Positions 1-8,829 of a stretch of 64,000 bases of DNA are shown here, one piece after another (within the stretch, counting starts at the first letter, position 1; every line of letters begins with the position of its first letter). The position numbers and the translations under genes were made by a program. Below the pieces are notes generated by a model. It was not told the origin of the DNA and did no database searches. It saw nothing but the letters and a program-made list of their open reading frames with translations. The DNA is from Anaerolineae bacterium (GTDB lineage: Bacteria > Chloroflexota > Anaerolineae > Aggregatilineales > Phototrophicaceae): assembly GCA_022822305.1 (NCBI GenBank), contig JAJEBY010000003.1, forward strand, positions 620,001 to 684,000, read 5' to 3'.

Positions 1-1176
1 TTCGCGCATGTCTTCTTCGTCCCCCAGCAGCGCGTTCTGCGTGATCCAGACCGTCTCGTCGGATTCGCGCAGGGAGTTGAGAAAGGCATCGCGCAGAAAC
101 TCGTGCGAACCCTCCGCCTGCGCGCCGCTGAGCCGGCTGCGATAGGCGCCGCTCCGGAACAAATCGACCAGATGCAAAGGCGGATAAGGCGCTTGCGTGG
201 GCACACCCTCGGCTTCCAGCGCCTCGACGAATTGCGCGGTGGCGATGCCGGCGAAGGCGCGCGAATCGAGATGAAAGATGTAGGCGTATTGTCCGTTGCG
301 GGTGATGCGCGGATCGTGCGATTGTGGCGTGATGCCGGGAATCTCGCTCAAGAGCCCATCCAACAAGCGGCCGTTCTGATGGCGGCGGGCGGTCTGATCA
401 TCGAGGCGGGTCAATTGCGCCAGCAGCACCGCGCCCTGCCACTCGCTGAGGCGATAATTCGAGCCATAGATATAGTGGCTGTAAAACCATTCGCCGGGCA
501 TGCGGCCGCAATCGTGAGTGGAGCGCGCCAGCCGTTCGAAATCGTCATCGTTGCTGATAATCATGCCGCCTTCGCCGGCCGTCATATTCTTGGACGCCTG
601 GAAGCTGAAGGTGCCGCCGATGCCAAAGGCGCCAACTTTGCGCCCGCGCCATTCGCTGCCGTGGGCGTGCGCCGCGTCCTCCAGCAGAGGGATGCCATGC
701 TTGGCCGCCAGCGCCGTCAGTTGATCGAGATCCGCGGGTCGCCCGCCCATATGCACGGCGATGATCGCTTTGGTGTTTTCATTGATGGCCGCTTCCGCTA
801 ATTCGGGATCGATGCAATAACTATCGGCGCGGACATCGACCAGCACCGGCAAGGCGCCGGCGAAGAGCACCGCGCTGGCCGTGGCGACAAAAGTGGCGTT
901 GGGCACGATGACTTCATCGCCGGGTCCGATGCCCATGGCCGCCAGCGCGACTTCGATGGCGTGGGTGCCGTTGGTGACGGCGATGCCGTGTTTGGCTTGA
1001 TGATAGGCGGCGAATTCCCGCTCGAAGGCGAGGGTCTTGGTGCCGGGCGTGCGCCACCAAACGCGGCTCTCCAGCACTTCGTTGAGGGCGTCGCGTTCCA
1101 GATCGTCATAGATGGGCCAGACGGGAAAGGGTTTGCTTTTGGCGGGCGCGCCGCCGTGGAGGGCGAGATTGGGCAT
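1..1176 (-). CDS. DegT/DnrJ/EryC1/StrS family PLP aminotransferase (3' end beyond the window)
   Basis: Sugar aminotransferase or related PLP enzyme of the DegT/DnrJ/EryC1/StrS family, with 392 codons visible and the C-terminus lost at the left edge. The PLP lysine is K196 in SFQASKNMTAGEGG, and the cofactor-binding acid is D167 in LLEDAAHAHG. The VTNGTHAIEVAL stretch near residue 68 matches the family's N-terminal PLP-phosphate loop. The start is the ATG at 1176, preceded by GAGGAA. It is the last visible gene of a minus-strand cluster with a CUT1 importer and a polyol-type dehydrogenase. The context suggests amination of a keto-sugar or keto-cyclitol, as in scyllo-inosose aminotransferases. 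That substrate is inference; the family call is firm. Confidence 0.9.
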   Translation of the reverse strand, partial: MPNLALHGGAPAKSKPFPVWPIYDDLERDALNEVLESRVWWRTPGTKTLAFEREFAAYHQAKHGIAVTNGTHAIEVALAAMGIGPGDEVIVPNATFVATASAVLFAGALPVLVDVRADSYCIDPELAEAAINENTKAIIAVHMGGRPADLDQLTALAAKHGIPLLEDAAHAHGSEWRGRKVGAFGIGGTFSFQASKNMTAGEGGMIISNDDDFERLARSTHDCGRMPGEWFYSHYIYGSNYRLSEWQGAVLLAQLTRLDDQTARRHQNGRLLDGLLSEIPGITPQSHDPRITRNGQYAYIFHLDSRAFAGIATAQFVEALEAEGVPTQAPYPPLHLVDLFRSGAYRSRLSGAQAEGSHEFLRDAFLNSLRESDETVWITQNALLGDEEDMRE

Positions 1177-1298
1177 AATCGAGTTCCTCAAATCTGTCGT
1201 CAATTGGCAAGTTTTCGGCGGGCGAGCCGGAGGGTCGCGCCTTACATGATTTTACGCGGATCTAGCTCGCGCGCTATGTCTTCGCGTGTTGGCATTCC

Positions 1299-2132
1299 CT
1301 AGCCCTTGAGCGAGCCCAGTGTCAGGCCCTTGACGATGTACTTTTGCGCGAAGACGGCGAAGATCAGCATGGGCGCGATGGCGACGATGGACGCCGCCGA
1401 CATCGGACCCCAGGCGATCGAGGTATATCCCCGGAACGAGGCGACAGCGACGGTGATGGTCTGCGCCTCGCTGAAAGACAAGGACAAGGCGATGGTCAGC
1501 TCGTTCCAGATCCAGATAGCGGTGAGGATGGCGGTGGCGGCGATGCCCGGCGCGGCCAGCGGAATGTAGACGTTTCGCAGGGTGCCGAGGTGGCTGCAGC
1601 CGTCAATGCGCGCGGCGTCGTCCAGCTCGGCCGGCACCTCCTTGAAAAAGCTGCGAATCAGCCAAACGGCGAATGGCAGCGAATGCACTTGATAGACCAG
1701 CGCCAAGCCGATATGCGTATCGTACCAGCCGATGCGCTGATACAGCACGAACATGGGAATGACAAAGAGGAATTCCGGCAGCATATACGCCAGCAGCAGC
1801 CAGACGCCGAAGAGCTTCTTGCCGCGGAATTTGAAACGGTGGATGCTGTAGGAGGCGAAGATGGCGATGGCGATGGCGATGGTGACGCCGAGCGCGGTCA
1901 CGTAAACCGTATTCAGAAACGCGCTAACGAAACCCGGTCGATCCAGCAGCGACAGATAATGATCCCAGATTGGCTCGAAGATGAACTTGGGCGGCATGGC
2001 GAAGGCATCGCGCTGGCGTTTGAAGGAGATGGTCAACAGCCAGACGATGGGAAAGAGCGTGACCAGGATGGCCAGCAGCGAGATCAAATAAGCCAGCAGG
2101 CGTTCCAACTGCGCGCGGCCGCTATTGGCCAT
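1299..2132 (-). CDS. CUT1 carbohydrate ABC transporter permease, MalG-like
   Basis: Inner-membrane permease of a sugar importer, 277 aa with six predicted membrane spans. The MalG-type cytoplasmic EAA loop is DDAARIDGCSHLGTLRNVY, about 90 residues from the C-terminus. The start is the ATG at 2132, because GGAGG lies about 10 nt upstream and the MalF-like gene stops only 2 nt earlier. A longer reading upstream merely overlaps that gene in another frame. The order is SBP, MalF-like, MalG-like, and no ATPase gene is present in the cluster. The transported sugar cannot be told from the permease. Confidence 0.93.
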   Translation of the reverse strand: MANSGRAQLERLLAYLISLLAILVTLFPIVWLLTISFKRQRDAFAMPPKFIFEPIWDHYLSLLDRPGFVSAFLNTVYVTALGVTIAIAIAIFASYSIHRFKFRGKKLFGVWLLLAYMLPEFLFVIPMFVLYQRIGWYDTHIGLALVYQVHSLPFAVWLIRSFFKEVPAELDDAARIDGCSHLGTLRNVYIPLAAPGIAATAILTAIWIWNELTIALSLSFSEAQTITVAVASFRGYTSIAWGPMSAASIVAIAPMLIFAVFAQKYIVKGLTLGSLKG

Positions 2133-2134
2133 GG

Positions 2135-3004
2135 TCAGGCATCCTCCAGGCGTTCTTCCAGGCGCAGGTATACCAGGCAAATCGCCAGGACAATGGCCGA
2201 GAAAATCACCATGACTGTCATTGATTCGCTCATCTGCAGGAAGCTGAAGGCTTTGCGGTAAGCCATGGTCTGCATGACTTCGGTGGAAATTTGCGGACCG
2301 CCGCCGGTGGTGCCGAAGATGATATCGAAGACTTTGAGCGTATCGATGGTGCGGAAGATGAGAATGGTGAACAGCACTGTGCGCAGCATCGGCAGCTTGA
2401 CGCGGAAGAAGGTCTGGATGGAGTTGGCGCCATCGACGCGCGCCGCTTCGATCGGCTCCTGCGGCAGGCTCTGCAAACCCGCCAGCACGATGATGAAGAC
2501 GAAGGCCGTCTGCCACCAGGCATCGACCATGATGACCGTGCCCATGGCCGTTGATGTGGCGCCGAAAAAGGGCGAGAGCGGCAGACCCAGCGCGCCCAAG
2601 ACATAATTGACCAGGCCCAGCATGGGATCGAGCAGGATTTTCGACATCAGCGCCACGATGATGCCGGATACCATCAGCGGCGTGAGCAATAAGGTGCGAA
2701 TGATGCCGGCGCCGAATTTGAGCTGATCGACCACCACCGCCAGTCCCAGCCCCAGCACCAGTTCCAGGGCGGTGGCGACGATGGCGAAGAGGAAAGTCTG
2801 GTATAACACCTGCCAGAATTCTGCGCTGCCGAACAAATCAGCGTAGTTGCCCAAGCCGATGAAATCAAAGCGCACGCCCCAATTCCAGTTGAAGAAGCTC
2901 AATATGAATGAGAAGACGGCGGGATAAAGCGAGGTGACGACTAGGATGAGGATCGCCGGCGCGATCAGATAATAGGCGACGCGGTTGCGGCGAATTGAGT
3001 TCAT
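2135..3004 (-). CDS. CUT1 carbohydrate ABC transporter permease, MalF-like
   Basis: Permease partner of the MalG-like gene that follows 2 nt downstream, 289 aa. It has a short cytoplasmic N-terminus, about six membrane spans and the EAA loop EAARVDGANSIQTFFRVKL. The ATG at 3004 is preferred over an adjacent TTG because AGG lies six nt before it. The gene follows the SBP gene across a spacer holding two perfect hairpins. These would allow much more SBP than permease to be made, as at malE-malF. That effect is inferred. Confidence 0.93.
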   Translation of the reverse strand: MNSIRRNRVAYYLIAPAILILVVTSLYPAVFSFILSFFNWNWGVRFDFIGLGNYADLFGSAEFWQVLYQTFLFAIVATALELVLGLGLAVVVDQLKFGAGIIRTLLLTPLMVSGIIVALMSKILLDPMLGLVNYVLGALGLPLSPFFGATSTAMGTVIMVDAWWQTAFVFIIVLAGLQSLPQEPIEAARVDGANSIQTFFRVKLPMLRTVLFTILIFRTIDTLKVFDIIFGTTGGGPQISTEVMQTMAYRKAFSFLQMSESMTVMVIFSAIVLAICLVYLRLEERLEDA

Positions 3005-3027
3005 CAAGAGCCTGCTAGTTATGAAAG

Positions 3028-3050
3028 GGGGTCAGCCAATGGCTGACCCC
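3028..3050. repeat. Perfect inverted repeat (10-3-10) between SBP and MalF-like genes
   Basis: GGGGTCAGCC, loop AAT, GGCTGACCCC. The core GTCAGCC/GGCTGAC recurs in degraded form at 51908-51928. It lies in the SBP-permease spacer with no T-run after it, so it fits an mRNA-processing or stabilising hairpin better than a terminator. Confidence 0.8.
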
Positions 3051-3073
3051 TACAGTCATTCGACAGGTTGTAG

Positions 3074-3094
3074 GGGCGACCTATCAGGTCGCCC
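3074..3094. repeat. Family A 9-3-9 inverted repeat
   Basis: GGGCGACCT, loop ATC, AGGTCGCCC, with perfect arms. Same 21-nt architecture and GGGCGA/TCGCCC outer arms as copies at 12328, 19345, 46045 and 51959. It sits 45 nt from the GTCAGCC hairpin in the same spacer. Confidence 0.8.
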
Positions 3095-3124
3095 GCATCG
3101 TTCTCTAACGAAAAACGAACTTCG

Positions 3125-4462
3125 TTACCCATCCATCTCGAGGATGCGGCTCTGCGCTTTGGCAGTGGCATCCGCAGGCGCCATGCCGCCGTACATATCC
3201 TGGATGGCGTCGACGATGACCAGGGCATATTCGCTCCAGCCTTCGCGGAAGACGACGGTCGTGCGCGAGGTTTGCATCGCTTCGAGCACGGTGTCGACGT
3301 ATTGCGCATTGAGGGCGTCGACATATTCGGCCTTGTCCCAGGTCGAGACGCGCGCCGCGCCGCCATGAAAGGCGCCAATCACCGGTTCGATATCGGCGCT
3401 GGTCATCCATTGGATGAAGTACCAGGCCGCTTCCGGATTTTGGGCGTTGGCCGGAATGCCGATGCCCCACATCCAGTGGCCGGTCCAGGATGCCCCGCCC
3501 TCTTCAACCGGCGGCATGACGGCATAACCGGTCTTTCCGGCGACTGCCGACGCGTCAGGATCTTCGAAGCCGGGACCAAAGAGGCTGGCATCGAGGAAGA
3601 AGCCGGCGCGGCCTTGCTGGAAGAGCAAGCTGGCATCGGGCCAATCGAGCGATTGGATATTGATGGGACCGGCGGACATCAGACCAGCGTAATGAGACAA
3701 GCCGGCGGTGATGCGCTCATCGGAGAGAATCGGATTGGACCAGTCGCCATCGAACCAAACGTTGTGCGGCAGCGACATCTCGGCTTCGCCCCAATTGTTG
3801 AAGACCATGCCGGTGACGGTGTCCATGATGGTGTGCGAGCGGATGCCGCGCATCACAGCGCCCGCGACCGTGCCTCCGCTGGCCTCGGTGATGCTTTGCG
3901 CCGCTTCGATCAAGCCGCCCATGGTCGAGGGAATCTCCCCATCCAGGTATTCATCGATGATGTCCTGGTTCCAGAACAAGGTATAGGCCTCGAAGGACAC
4001 GGGAATCGCGTAGTCCTGCGCGTCCATATCACCGGGCGGATATTGCGTGGCTTGGGTGAATCCGACCGGGAAGTCGGCGAAGTCATAATCAGCGGCGGTC
4101 ATGTGATCGTCATTGATGTAGGGGCTCAGCGGATGAATCAGCCCGTTGGACCATTGCGTGAAGGCGGTGGAATCCATGGGCACCATGTAGACATCCATGA
4201 CGCCTTCATCGGCGCGCAGGGCGACTTCCATGCGATCAAAATAGAGATTCTCGGCCAGCGCTTCGACATTGACGGTGATGCCGGTGGCGGCTTCAAAGTC
4301 GTCCATGACGCTGCGCATGCCGTCGAGCACGGGATGCTCCGGCATCAAGATGGTGATCTCGCTGCCGGCGAACTGCATCCAGTCGATGTCGCCTTGGGCC
4401 TGAACCGCGGGCACAATACAGACAACCAGAAGCAGAATCAGTATTAGCGCTTTCTTGAACAT
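3125..4462 (-). CDS. Extracellular sugar-binding protein, ABC SBP family 1
   Basis: Solute receptor for the CUT1 permeases downstream, 445 aa, the usual length of family-1 SBPs. The Sec signal peptide (KK, hydrophobic core to residue 20) ends VQA-QG. There is no lipobox, since the Cys at about 15 is followed by Ile-Val-Pro. The mature part has family-1 features: EITILMPEHPVLDGM, then DFEAATGITVNVEALAENLY, and the C-terminal AWYFIQWMTSADIEP. It starts at the ATG at 4462. The ligand is unknown; the neighbouring polyol-type dehydrogenase and aminotransferase suggest a sugar, polyol or cyclitol. Confidence 0.92.
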   Translation of the reverse strand: MFKKALILILLLVVCIVPAVQAQGDIDWMQFAGSEITILMPEHPVLDGMRSVMDDFEAATGITVNVEALAENLYFDRMEVALRADEGVMDVYMVPMDSTAFTQWSNGLIHPLSPYINDDHMTAADYDFADFPVGFTQATQYPPGDMDAQDYAIPVSFEAYTLFWNQDIIDEYLDGEIPSTMGGLIEAAQSITEASGGTVAGAVMRGIRSHTIMDTVTGMVFNNWGEAEMSLPHNVWFDGDWSNPILSDERITAGLSHYAGLMSAGPINIQSLDWPDASLLFQQGRAGFFLDASLFGPGFEDPDASAVAGKTGYAVMPPVEEGGASWTGHWMWGIGIPANAQNPEAAWYFIQWMTSADIEPVIGAFHGGAARVSTWDKAEYVDALNAQYVDTVLEAMQTSRTTVVFREGWSEYALVIVDAIQDMYGGMAPADATAKAQSRILEMDG

Positions 4463-4528
4463 GTTTGGCTCCCTAAAACAAATTGGTCAAAATCACTGAC
4501 GGCTGTCAGAGTGATTCCTCAGTTGGCG

Positions 4529-5572
4529 TCAAAGCGTCACGCCCTCGTAGGCCGCTTCGACATTGGCGCGCACTTTTTCGGCGAAAGCGACATCAATCTC
4601 GGCGTCATGATAGATGCCGTACCACAGACCCGCTTGTCGCACAAAATCGCGCATATTGACCAGCGCGTGCGTAACATCGTCCCAGCTGATGCCCATGGAA
4701 CCCGGACGGATATCGACGCCGGCGCGCACGATGGCGTCGAGCATGTCCTGCGCCTTGTCGTCGTGCAGCAGCGAACCGACATAAATGCCCAGGCAGACCG
4801 GCTGCCCGTGGATGAACTTCGCCCCGGTATGGTATTCCAGCGCATAGAAGAGGAAGTGATCGGCGCCTTCGATATGACGCGGATTCCAGCCGGCATTATG
4901 AAAAGCCGCCCCACCCCAGCGATTGGCCATCATCAAGGCGCGAATGCCTTTCTCGTTGACCGCGCGGATATCATCGAGCGCATCCATGACCGTCGCCATC
5001 ACGCCCTGCGCTTCGTCAACCAGGGCTTGATCGTAGGGCCATTTGCTTTCGCATTTGCCGCGTTCGGTAGCGTAGCGCCAATCGGCGTGGGCGGTGTGAT
5101 AGCAGAGGATCTCGCAGATGCCCGAACGATTGACCACCGGCGGCGCATTCTGGATCACATCGAAATCGACATAGACCGCTTCCGGCACCGCCCAATAGAC
5201 ATAACGCACATTGCCCTTGAAGCGCAGACCCGTGCGATGCCCAAACGCCGCGTTCACCGACATGGATGTCGGCGCCTGAAACAGAGGCAGCTGCAGCTTC
5301 CAGGCGAAGAACTTGGCGACATCCAGCGCTTGCCCGCCGCCCAGGCCGATGATGCAGCGGCAATCGGGCAGCTTGGCCACTTCGTCCTCCAATTCGTCGC
5401 CGTCGATGGTGGTGACGAAATAGGGACCGGCGTGGTTGTCGTCAAAGTGGTGGGAGAAGAGCTCCCAGAGATCTACCATGGTGACTACGAGGTAAGGCCG
5501 GTGCGCGATGTTCGGCAGTTCGCCGATCAGGTTGCGCCCGAATATCGTGGTGAAGAGGTCGCTGTTTGGCAT
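4529..5572 (-). CDS. Glycerol-1-phosphate dehydrogenase-like (GlpA/EgsA/AraM) iron-type dehydrogenase
   Basis: NAD(P)-dependent polyol or polyol-phosphate dehydrogenase of the DHQS-like fold, 347 aa. It shows the dinucleotide GGG motif at 78-80 (IIGLGGGQALDVAKF) and QAPTSMSVNAAFG at about 99-111, equivalent to the PTxxS motif of G1P dehydrogenases. The C-terminal half carries metal-ligand candidates in EGADHFLFYALEYH and FIHGQPVCLGIYVGSLL. It is the first gene of the cluster with the sugar importer and DegT aminotransferase. A catabolic role on an imported polyol is more likely than archaeal-type lipid synthesis, but this is inference. Confidence 0.82.
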   Translation of the reverse strand: MPNSDLFTTIFGRNLIGELPNIAHRPYLVVTMVDLWELFSHHFDDNHAGPYFVTTIDGDELEDEVAKLPDCRCIIGLGGGQALDVAKFFAWKLQLPLFQAPTSMSVNAAFGHRTGLRFKGNVRYVYWAVPEAVYVDFDVIQNAPPVVNRSGICEILCYHTAHADWRYATERGKCESKWPYDQALVDEAQGVMATVMDALDDIRAVNEKGIRALMMANRWGGAAFHNAGWNPRHIEGADHFLFYALEYHTGAKFIHGQPVCLGIYVGSLLHDDKAQDMLDAIVRAGVDIRPGSMGISWDDVTHALVNMRDFVRQAGLWYGIYHDAEIDVAFAEKVRANVEAAYEGVTL

Positions 5573-5661
5573 ATTTGTTCCTTCGCGTTCTTGAGTTCGC
5601 GGCTGTCGCGGCTAGCTGCTAAAATCAGCCTCGGCGTCGCGATTTCCAGAGGCCACGCCAT

Positions 5662-5691
5662 AAGATAACAAGCGGGCGCTCAAGTTGTCAA
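5662..5691 (-). promoter_or_regulatory. Candidate sigma70-type promoter for the dehydrogenase/importer cluster
   Basis: Reading the minus strand: TTGACA (5691-5686), an 18-nt spacer, then TATCTT (5667-5662). The consensus -35 lies about 115 nt upstream of the start at 5572, in the spacer between divergent genes. The -10 is only fair. Confidence 0.5.
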
Positions 5692-5735
5692 TGAGTTAAC
5701 CCCATGTTGAAACTGCGAGAGCAAGGAGATCCGGC

Positions 5736-6746
5736 ATGTCGCTTAGAATCGCCTTCACGGGCACGGGGCATATGGCGCAAGCGCACGCTCTAGCCGCGCG
5801 GCGCCTGCCCGATGTGGAGTTGACCGCGGTCGTCAATCATCGTCCGGAATCGCGCGCGGCCTTTGCCGAGAGATTCGGCATCGCGCGGCAGTACGACAGC
5901 GTCGACGCCTTGCTGGCGGATGGCGGCGTCGATGCGCTTGCCGTGAGCACGCCCAATGCGCTGCACGCGCGCGAGAGCATCGCCGCTCTGGACGCCGGCG
6001 CGCACGTCCTGGTCGAGAAACCGATGGCGACAAACGCGGCGGAAGCGGAAGCGATGGCTGCCGCCAGCGAAGCATCGGGCGCCAAATTGATGGTGGCGCA
6101 TTGCTGGCGCTTTGACGAGGAAGTCCACTGGCTGAAGCGTCAGATCGAGGGCGGCAAACTGGGCAAAATCTTGCGCACGAAAGGTAACGGCGTTCATGTC
6201 AATTGGGGACCGGACGGCTGGTTTGTCGATGCCGATCTGGCTGGTGGCGGCGCCTTGGCGGATATGGGCATCCACGCCGTCGATACGGCGCGTTACCTGC
6301 TGGGCGATCCGCAGCCCGTCAGCGTTTACGCGCAAATCTCCACCGAATACGGGGATTACGCCGTCGATGATTGCGGCACGATCTGGATCAATTGGGATAA
6401 TGGCGCGAGTTCGATTGTGGAATCGGGTTGGTGGTGGCCGCATGCCGACGGCCCCGAGGCCAGCACGCATGTTTATGGCGCGGAGGGTTTTGCGCAGATC
6501 TTCCCGACGCGGATGGAGCTGCCCGACCGCGCGGCCGGCCAAGTCGACGTGATCGAGAGCGGCTATCCGCACCCGCGCGATCCGCATTGTCCGCAGATCA
6601 TGTACGATCGGCAAATGGATCACTTCGTCGATTGCATTTTGCGGGATGCGACGCCCAGCCCCGGCGCGGATGACGGCCTGGTCAATATGCGGATTGTCGA
6701 TGCCGCGCTGGAAAGCAGCCGCCGCGCTGAGGTCATCCGCTTGTGA
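5736..6746 (+). CDS. Gfo/Idh/MocA family oxidoreductase
   Basis: NAD(P)-dependent sugar or cyclitol dehydrogenase, 336 aa. The N-terminal Rossmann fold starts IAFTGTGHMAQAHALAA. The EKPMA motif (about 94-98) carries the cofactor/catalytic Lys, and ADMGIHAVDTARYLLG (about 175-190) gives the catalytic Asp and His. AAGGAG lies 10 nt before the start. It is divergent from the dehydrogenase/importer cluster and probably in one transcript with the cupin gene that follows. Family members oxidise or reduce inositols, glucose derivatives or amino sugars; this one's substrate is not determined. Confidence 0.92.
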   Translation: MSLRIAFTGTGHMAQAHALAARRLPDVELTAVVNHRPESRAAFAERFGIARQYDSVDALLADGGVDALAVSTPNALHARESIAALDAGAHVLVEKPMATNAAEAEAMAAASEASGAKLMVAHCWRFDEEVHWLKRQIEGGKLGKILRTKGNGVHVNWGPDGWFVDADLAGGGALADMGIHAVDTARYLLGDPQPVSVYAQISTEYGDYAVDDCGTIWINWDNGASSIVESGWWWPHADGPEASTHVYGAEGFAQIFPTRMELPDRAAGQVDVIESGYPHPRDPHCPQIMYDRQMDHFVDCILRDATPSPGADDGLVNMRIVDAALESSRRAEVIRL

Positions 6747-6788
6747 TTGCGCGCGCGACTGAACAAATGACGCAGGAGGTGGAAGCGC

Positions 6789-7205
6789 ATGCTGGAAATC
6801 TATGATTGGGAAGGCGTGGGATTCGAGCCGCTGGTCTTCACCGACAACTGGCAAGCCGCCCTGCTGAACTGGGAGCCGCTTTTCGAGCGGGCCAATCTCG
6901 ACGAAATCGAGCGGCATAACCACACCGATGAGGTCTTCGTGCTGCTGCGCGGGCAAGCGGCGCTATTCACGCGGCGAGACGGCGAGCCCCTGCGCGCGGT
7001 GGAAATGGATAGCGGCAAAATCTACAACGTGCCGGCGGGCGTCTGGCATAACATCGTGGCGACCCGCGATGTGCGTTTTCTCATCGTCGAAGACCGCGAT
7101 ACGCATATTCATGACACCGAGATTCGGCCGATCACAACCGACGAACTTGCCCAGCTCGACGCGCAGCTGCCGAACTGGGCGCGGATGGACTCCGCCGGTC
7201 AATAG
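6789..7205 (+). CDS. Single-domain cupin protein
   Basis: Small beta-barrel protein of 138 aa. Cupin motif 1 is HNHTDEVFVLLRG (metal ligands H43, H45, E48) and motif 2 is YNVPAGVWHNI (H87). An AGGAGG ribosome site lies just upstream. It follows the Gfo/Idh/MocA gene by 42 nt. Cupins beside such dehydrogenases often act as sugar isomerases, epimerases or ligand-binding proteins, but nothing here fixes the reaction. Confidence 0.88.
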   Translation: MLEIYDWEGVGFEPLVFTDNWQAALLNWEPLFERANLDEIERHNHTDEVFVLLRGQAALFTRRDGEPLRAVEMDSGKIYNVPAGVWHNIVATRDVRFLIVEDRDTHIHDTEIRPITTDELAQLDAQLPNWARMDSAGQ

Positions 7206-7230
7206 TCGGGGATCTGCAGAATCCTGCCGC

Positions 7231-8775
7231 TCAGCTCAGCACCGCGGTGTGAAAATGAGTGCGGCCGGAGAAGGGATGCATCACCACGCCGGAGACGTGG
7301 CTGGCCATCACCATGAACGAGGCATAGAAATAAGGCACGATGATCGGGCCTTCGTCGAGGAATAGGCGTTGGATCTCCTTATAGGCGGCCGTGCGAGCGT
7401 CTTGATCCAATGCCGAGCGCGTGAAATCGATCAATTCGTCGAGTCGCTCATCCTGCCAATGCGATTCGTTCCAGGCGGCGCCAGATCGATTCGCCAGGTC
7501 GAGATTAATCTGCGGAACGACTCTATCGGCCCACCAGGTGACGCCCAAGTCCACATCGAGCCATTTCTGCACCCAATAGTTGTTCTCTTATTCCAGCTGA
7601 ATCTCGACGCGTATGCCCGCCTCCTCCCATTGCGCGGCCATCGCCTGCGCCAGATCGGGCATCGCGCCGCTGTTGGGCACATGCAAAACCATATCCAGCC
7701 CGTCAGGATAACCGGCCTCGGCCAGCAGCACGGCGGCGGCAGCCGGATCGCGCGGCGGCGGCTCGACATCATCGAGAAAATACCCCACGAATGACGGCCC
7801 GATAGGAGAGTCTTTGCCCACCGCGCCAAACCCCAGCTGCACTCGCTCCCAGACGGCGCGGCGGTCGGTCGCCAGTTTGAAGGCTTTGCGCACGCGGATA
7901 TCATCGCCGGGAGGACGATCCGCGCGAATCCGCGTCATCTGGTGCGCGTTGGTGGGAATGTCGATGGTGTTGAAGCGAAAATCGCCGGTGAAGTTGAGGA
8001 AGCTGAAATTGTCGAGCCGCAAGATGCCGTCAGCCGTCCCGCCCTGCACCGCGGCAATCGCCGCCTGCTGGTCATCGAAAAACAGAAACTCGAGCCGGTC
8101 AATCGTCGGCGCGCCCCGCCAGTAATTCTGGTTGGCGCGCATGATCGCGCGATCGCCGGGCAGCAATTCCTCCATGATGAAGGGACCGGTGCCGTTGAAG
8201 ACTACGCCGGTATTTTCCGCCCCCGCTTTGAGCATGACGATTTTGTATTCGGTGAGACGATAGAGGAAGTCCGGATCGGGCGCGCTGAGCTCAAAAACGA
8301 CCGTATGATCGCCGCGGGCTTCGACCGATACAATCGCGGCCAGCACATCGGCGATGGTACCGCCGGCATCCAGCTGCCACTCTATCGTCCAGACCACATC
8401 TTTCGCGGTCAAGAGCGAGCCGTCATGGAAGACGGCGTTTTCCACCAATTGCAGCGTATACTGCGATCCATCGTCGTTGCGTTCCCAGGACGAGGCCAGG
8501 ACGGGAATCAGATTTGAAGCGGCATCCGTCTCAAACAGGTAGTCGTAGAGGGCGTTCAATACGGCGATTTCACTCATGCCGGAAACGGAGCGCGGGTCAA
8601 GCTGCGCCGGTGTCAGCCAGGCGATGCGCAGTGCCTCGCTGTCTTGAGCTTGGACGGCGCCTGCCAGCGGCGCCAGCGTGATCGTGCCGACGGCGGCCGT
8701 GGCGCCAGCGGCAAAAATGTTGAGCAGCTCGCGACGGGAGACTTCGGTCGTATTGGCCTTTGGATTCTGTTTCAT
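7231..8775 (-). pseudogene. Tat-exported family-5 (peptide/nickel-type) SBP interrupted by one in-frame stop
   Basis: Reads as a full-length 514-codon family-5 SBP with a Tat signal (SRRELLNIFAAGATAAVG, ending VQA-QD) except for a TAA at 7588-7590. The frame is intact on both sides: IQLE, stop, ENNYWVQKWLDVDLG. The complete paralogue at 57321 has IQLEDENSYWVEDWMQVDLG at the same place, so one codon is altered with no frameshift. The truncated 396-aa product would lack the C-terminal ~117 residues of the fold. The start is the ATG at 8775: GGAGG sits 6 nt upstream and the paralogue also starts MKKQ. It may be a recent pseudogene, a sequencing error or a read-through codon. No permease genes are adjacent. 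Confidence 0.85.
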
Positions 8776-8829
8776 GTCATGCCTCCCCACTCGTCTCCGC
8801 TTAAAACAAGCGCATACGCGCCGCAGTCG

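Noticed and set aside
1222..1245. Another family A repeat near GGGCGAGCCGGAGGG
   Set aside because: Only the left arm is convincing and the right arm does not pair in register, so it is at most a relic.
2133..2516. Long N-terminal extension of the MalG-like permease
   Set aside because: It lies inside the MalF-like gene in another frame and gives arginine- and histidine-rich nonsense; the ATG at 2132 fits the family.
3272..4447. Long plus-strand open frame opposite the first SBP
   Set aside because: No start context or recognisable motif; the SBP on the other strand explains it. The same holds for similar antisense frames at 5790, 37810 and 48202.
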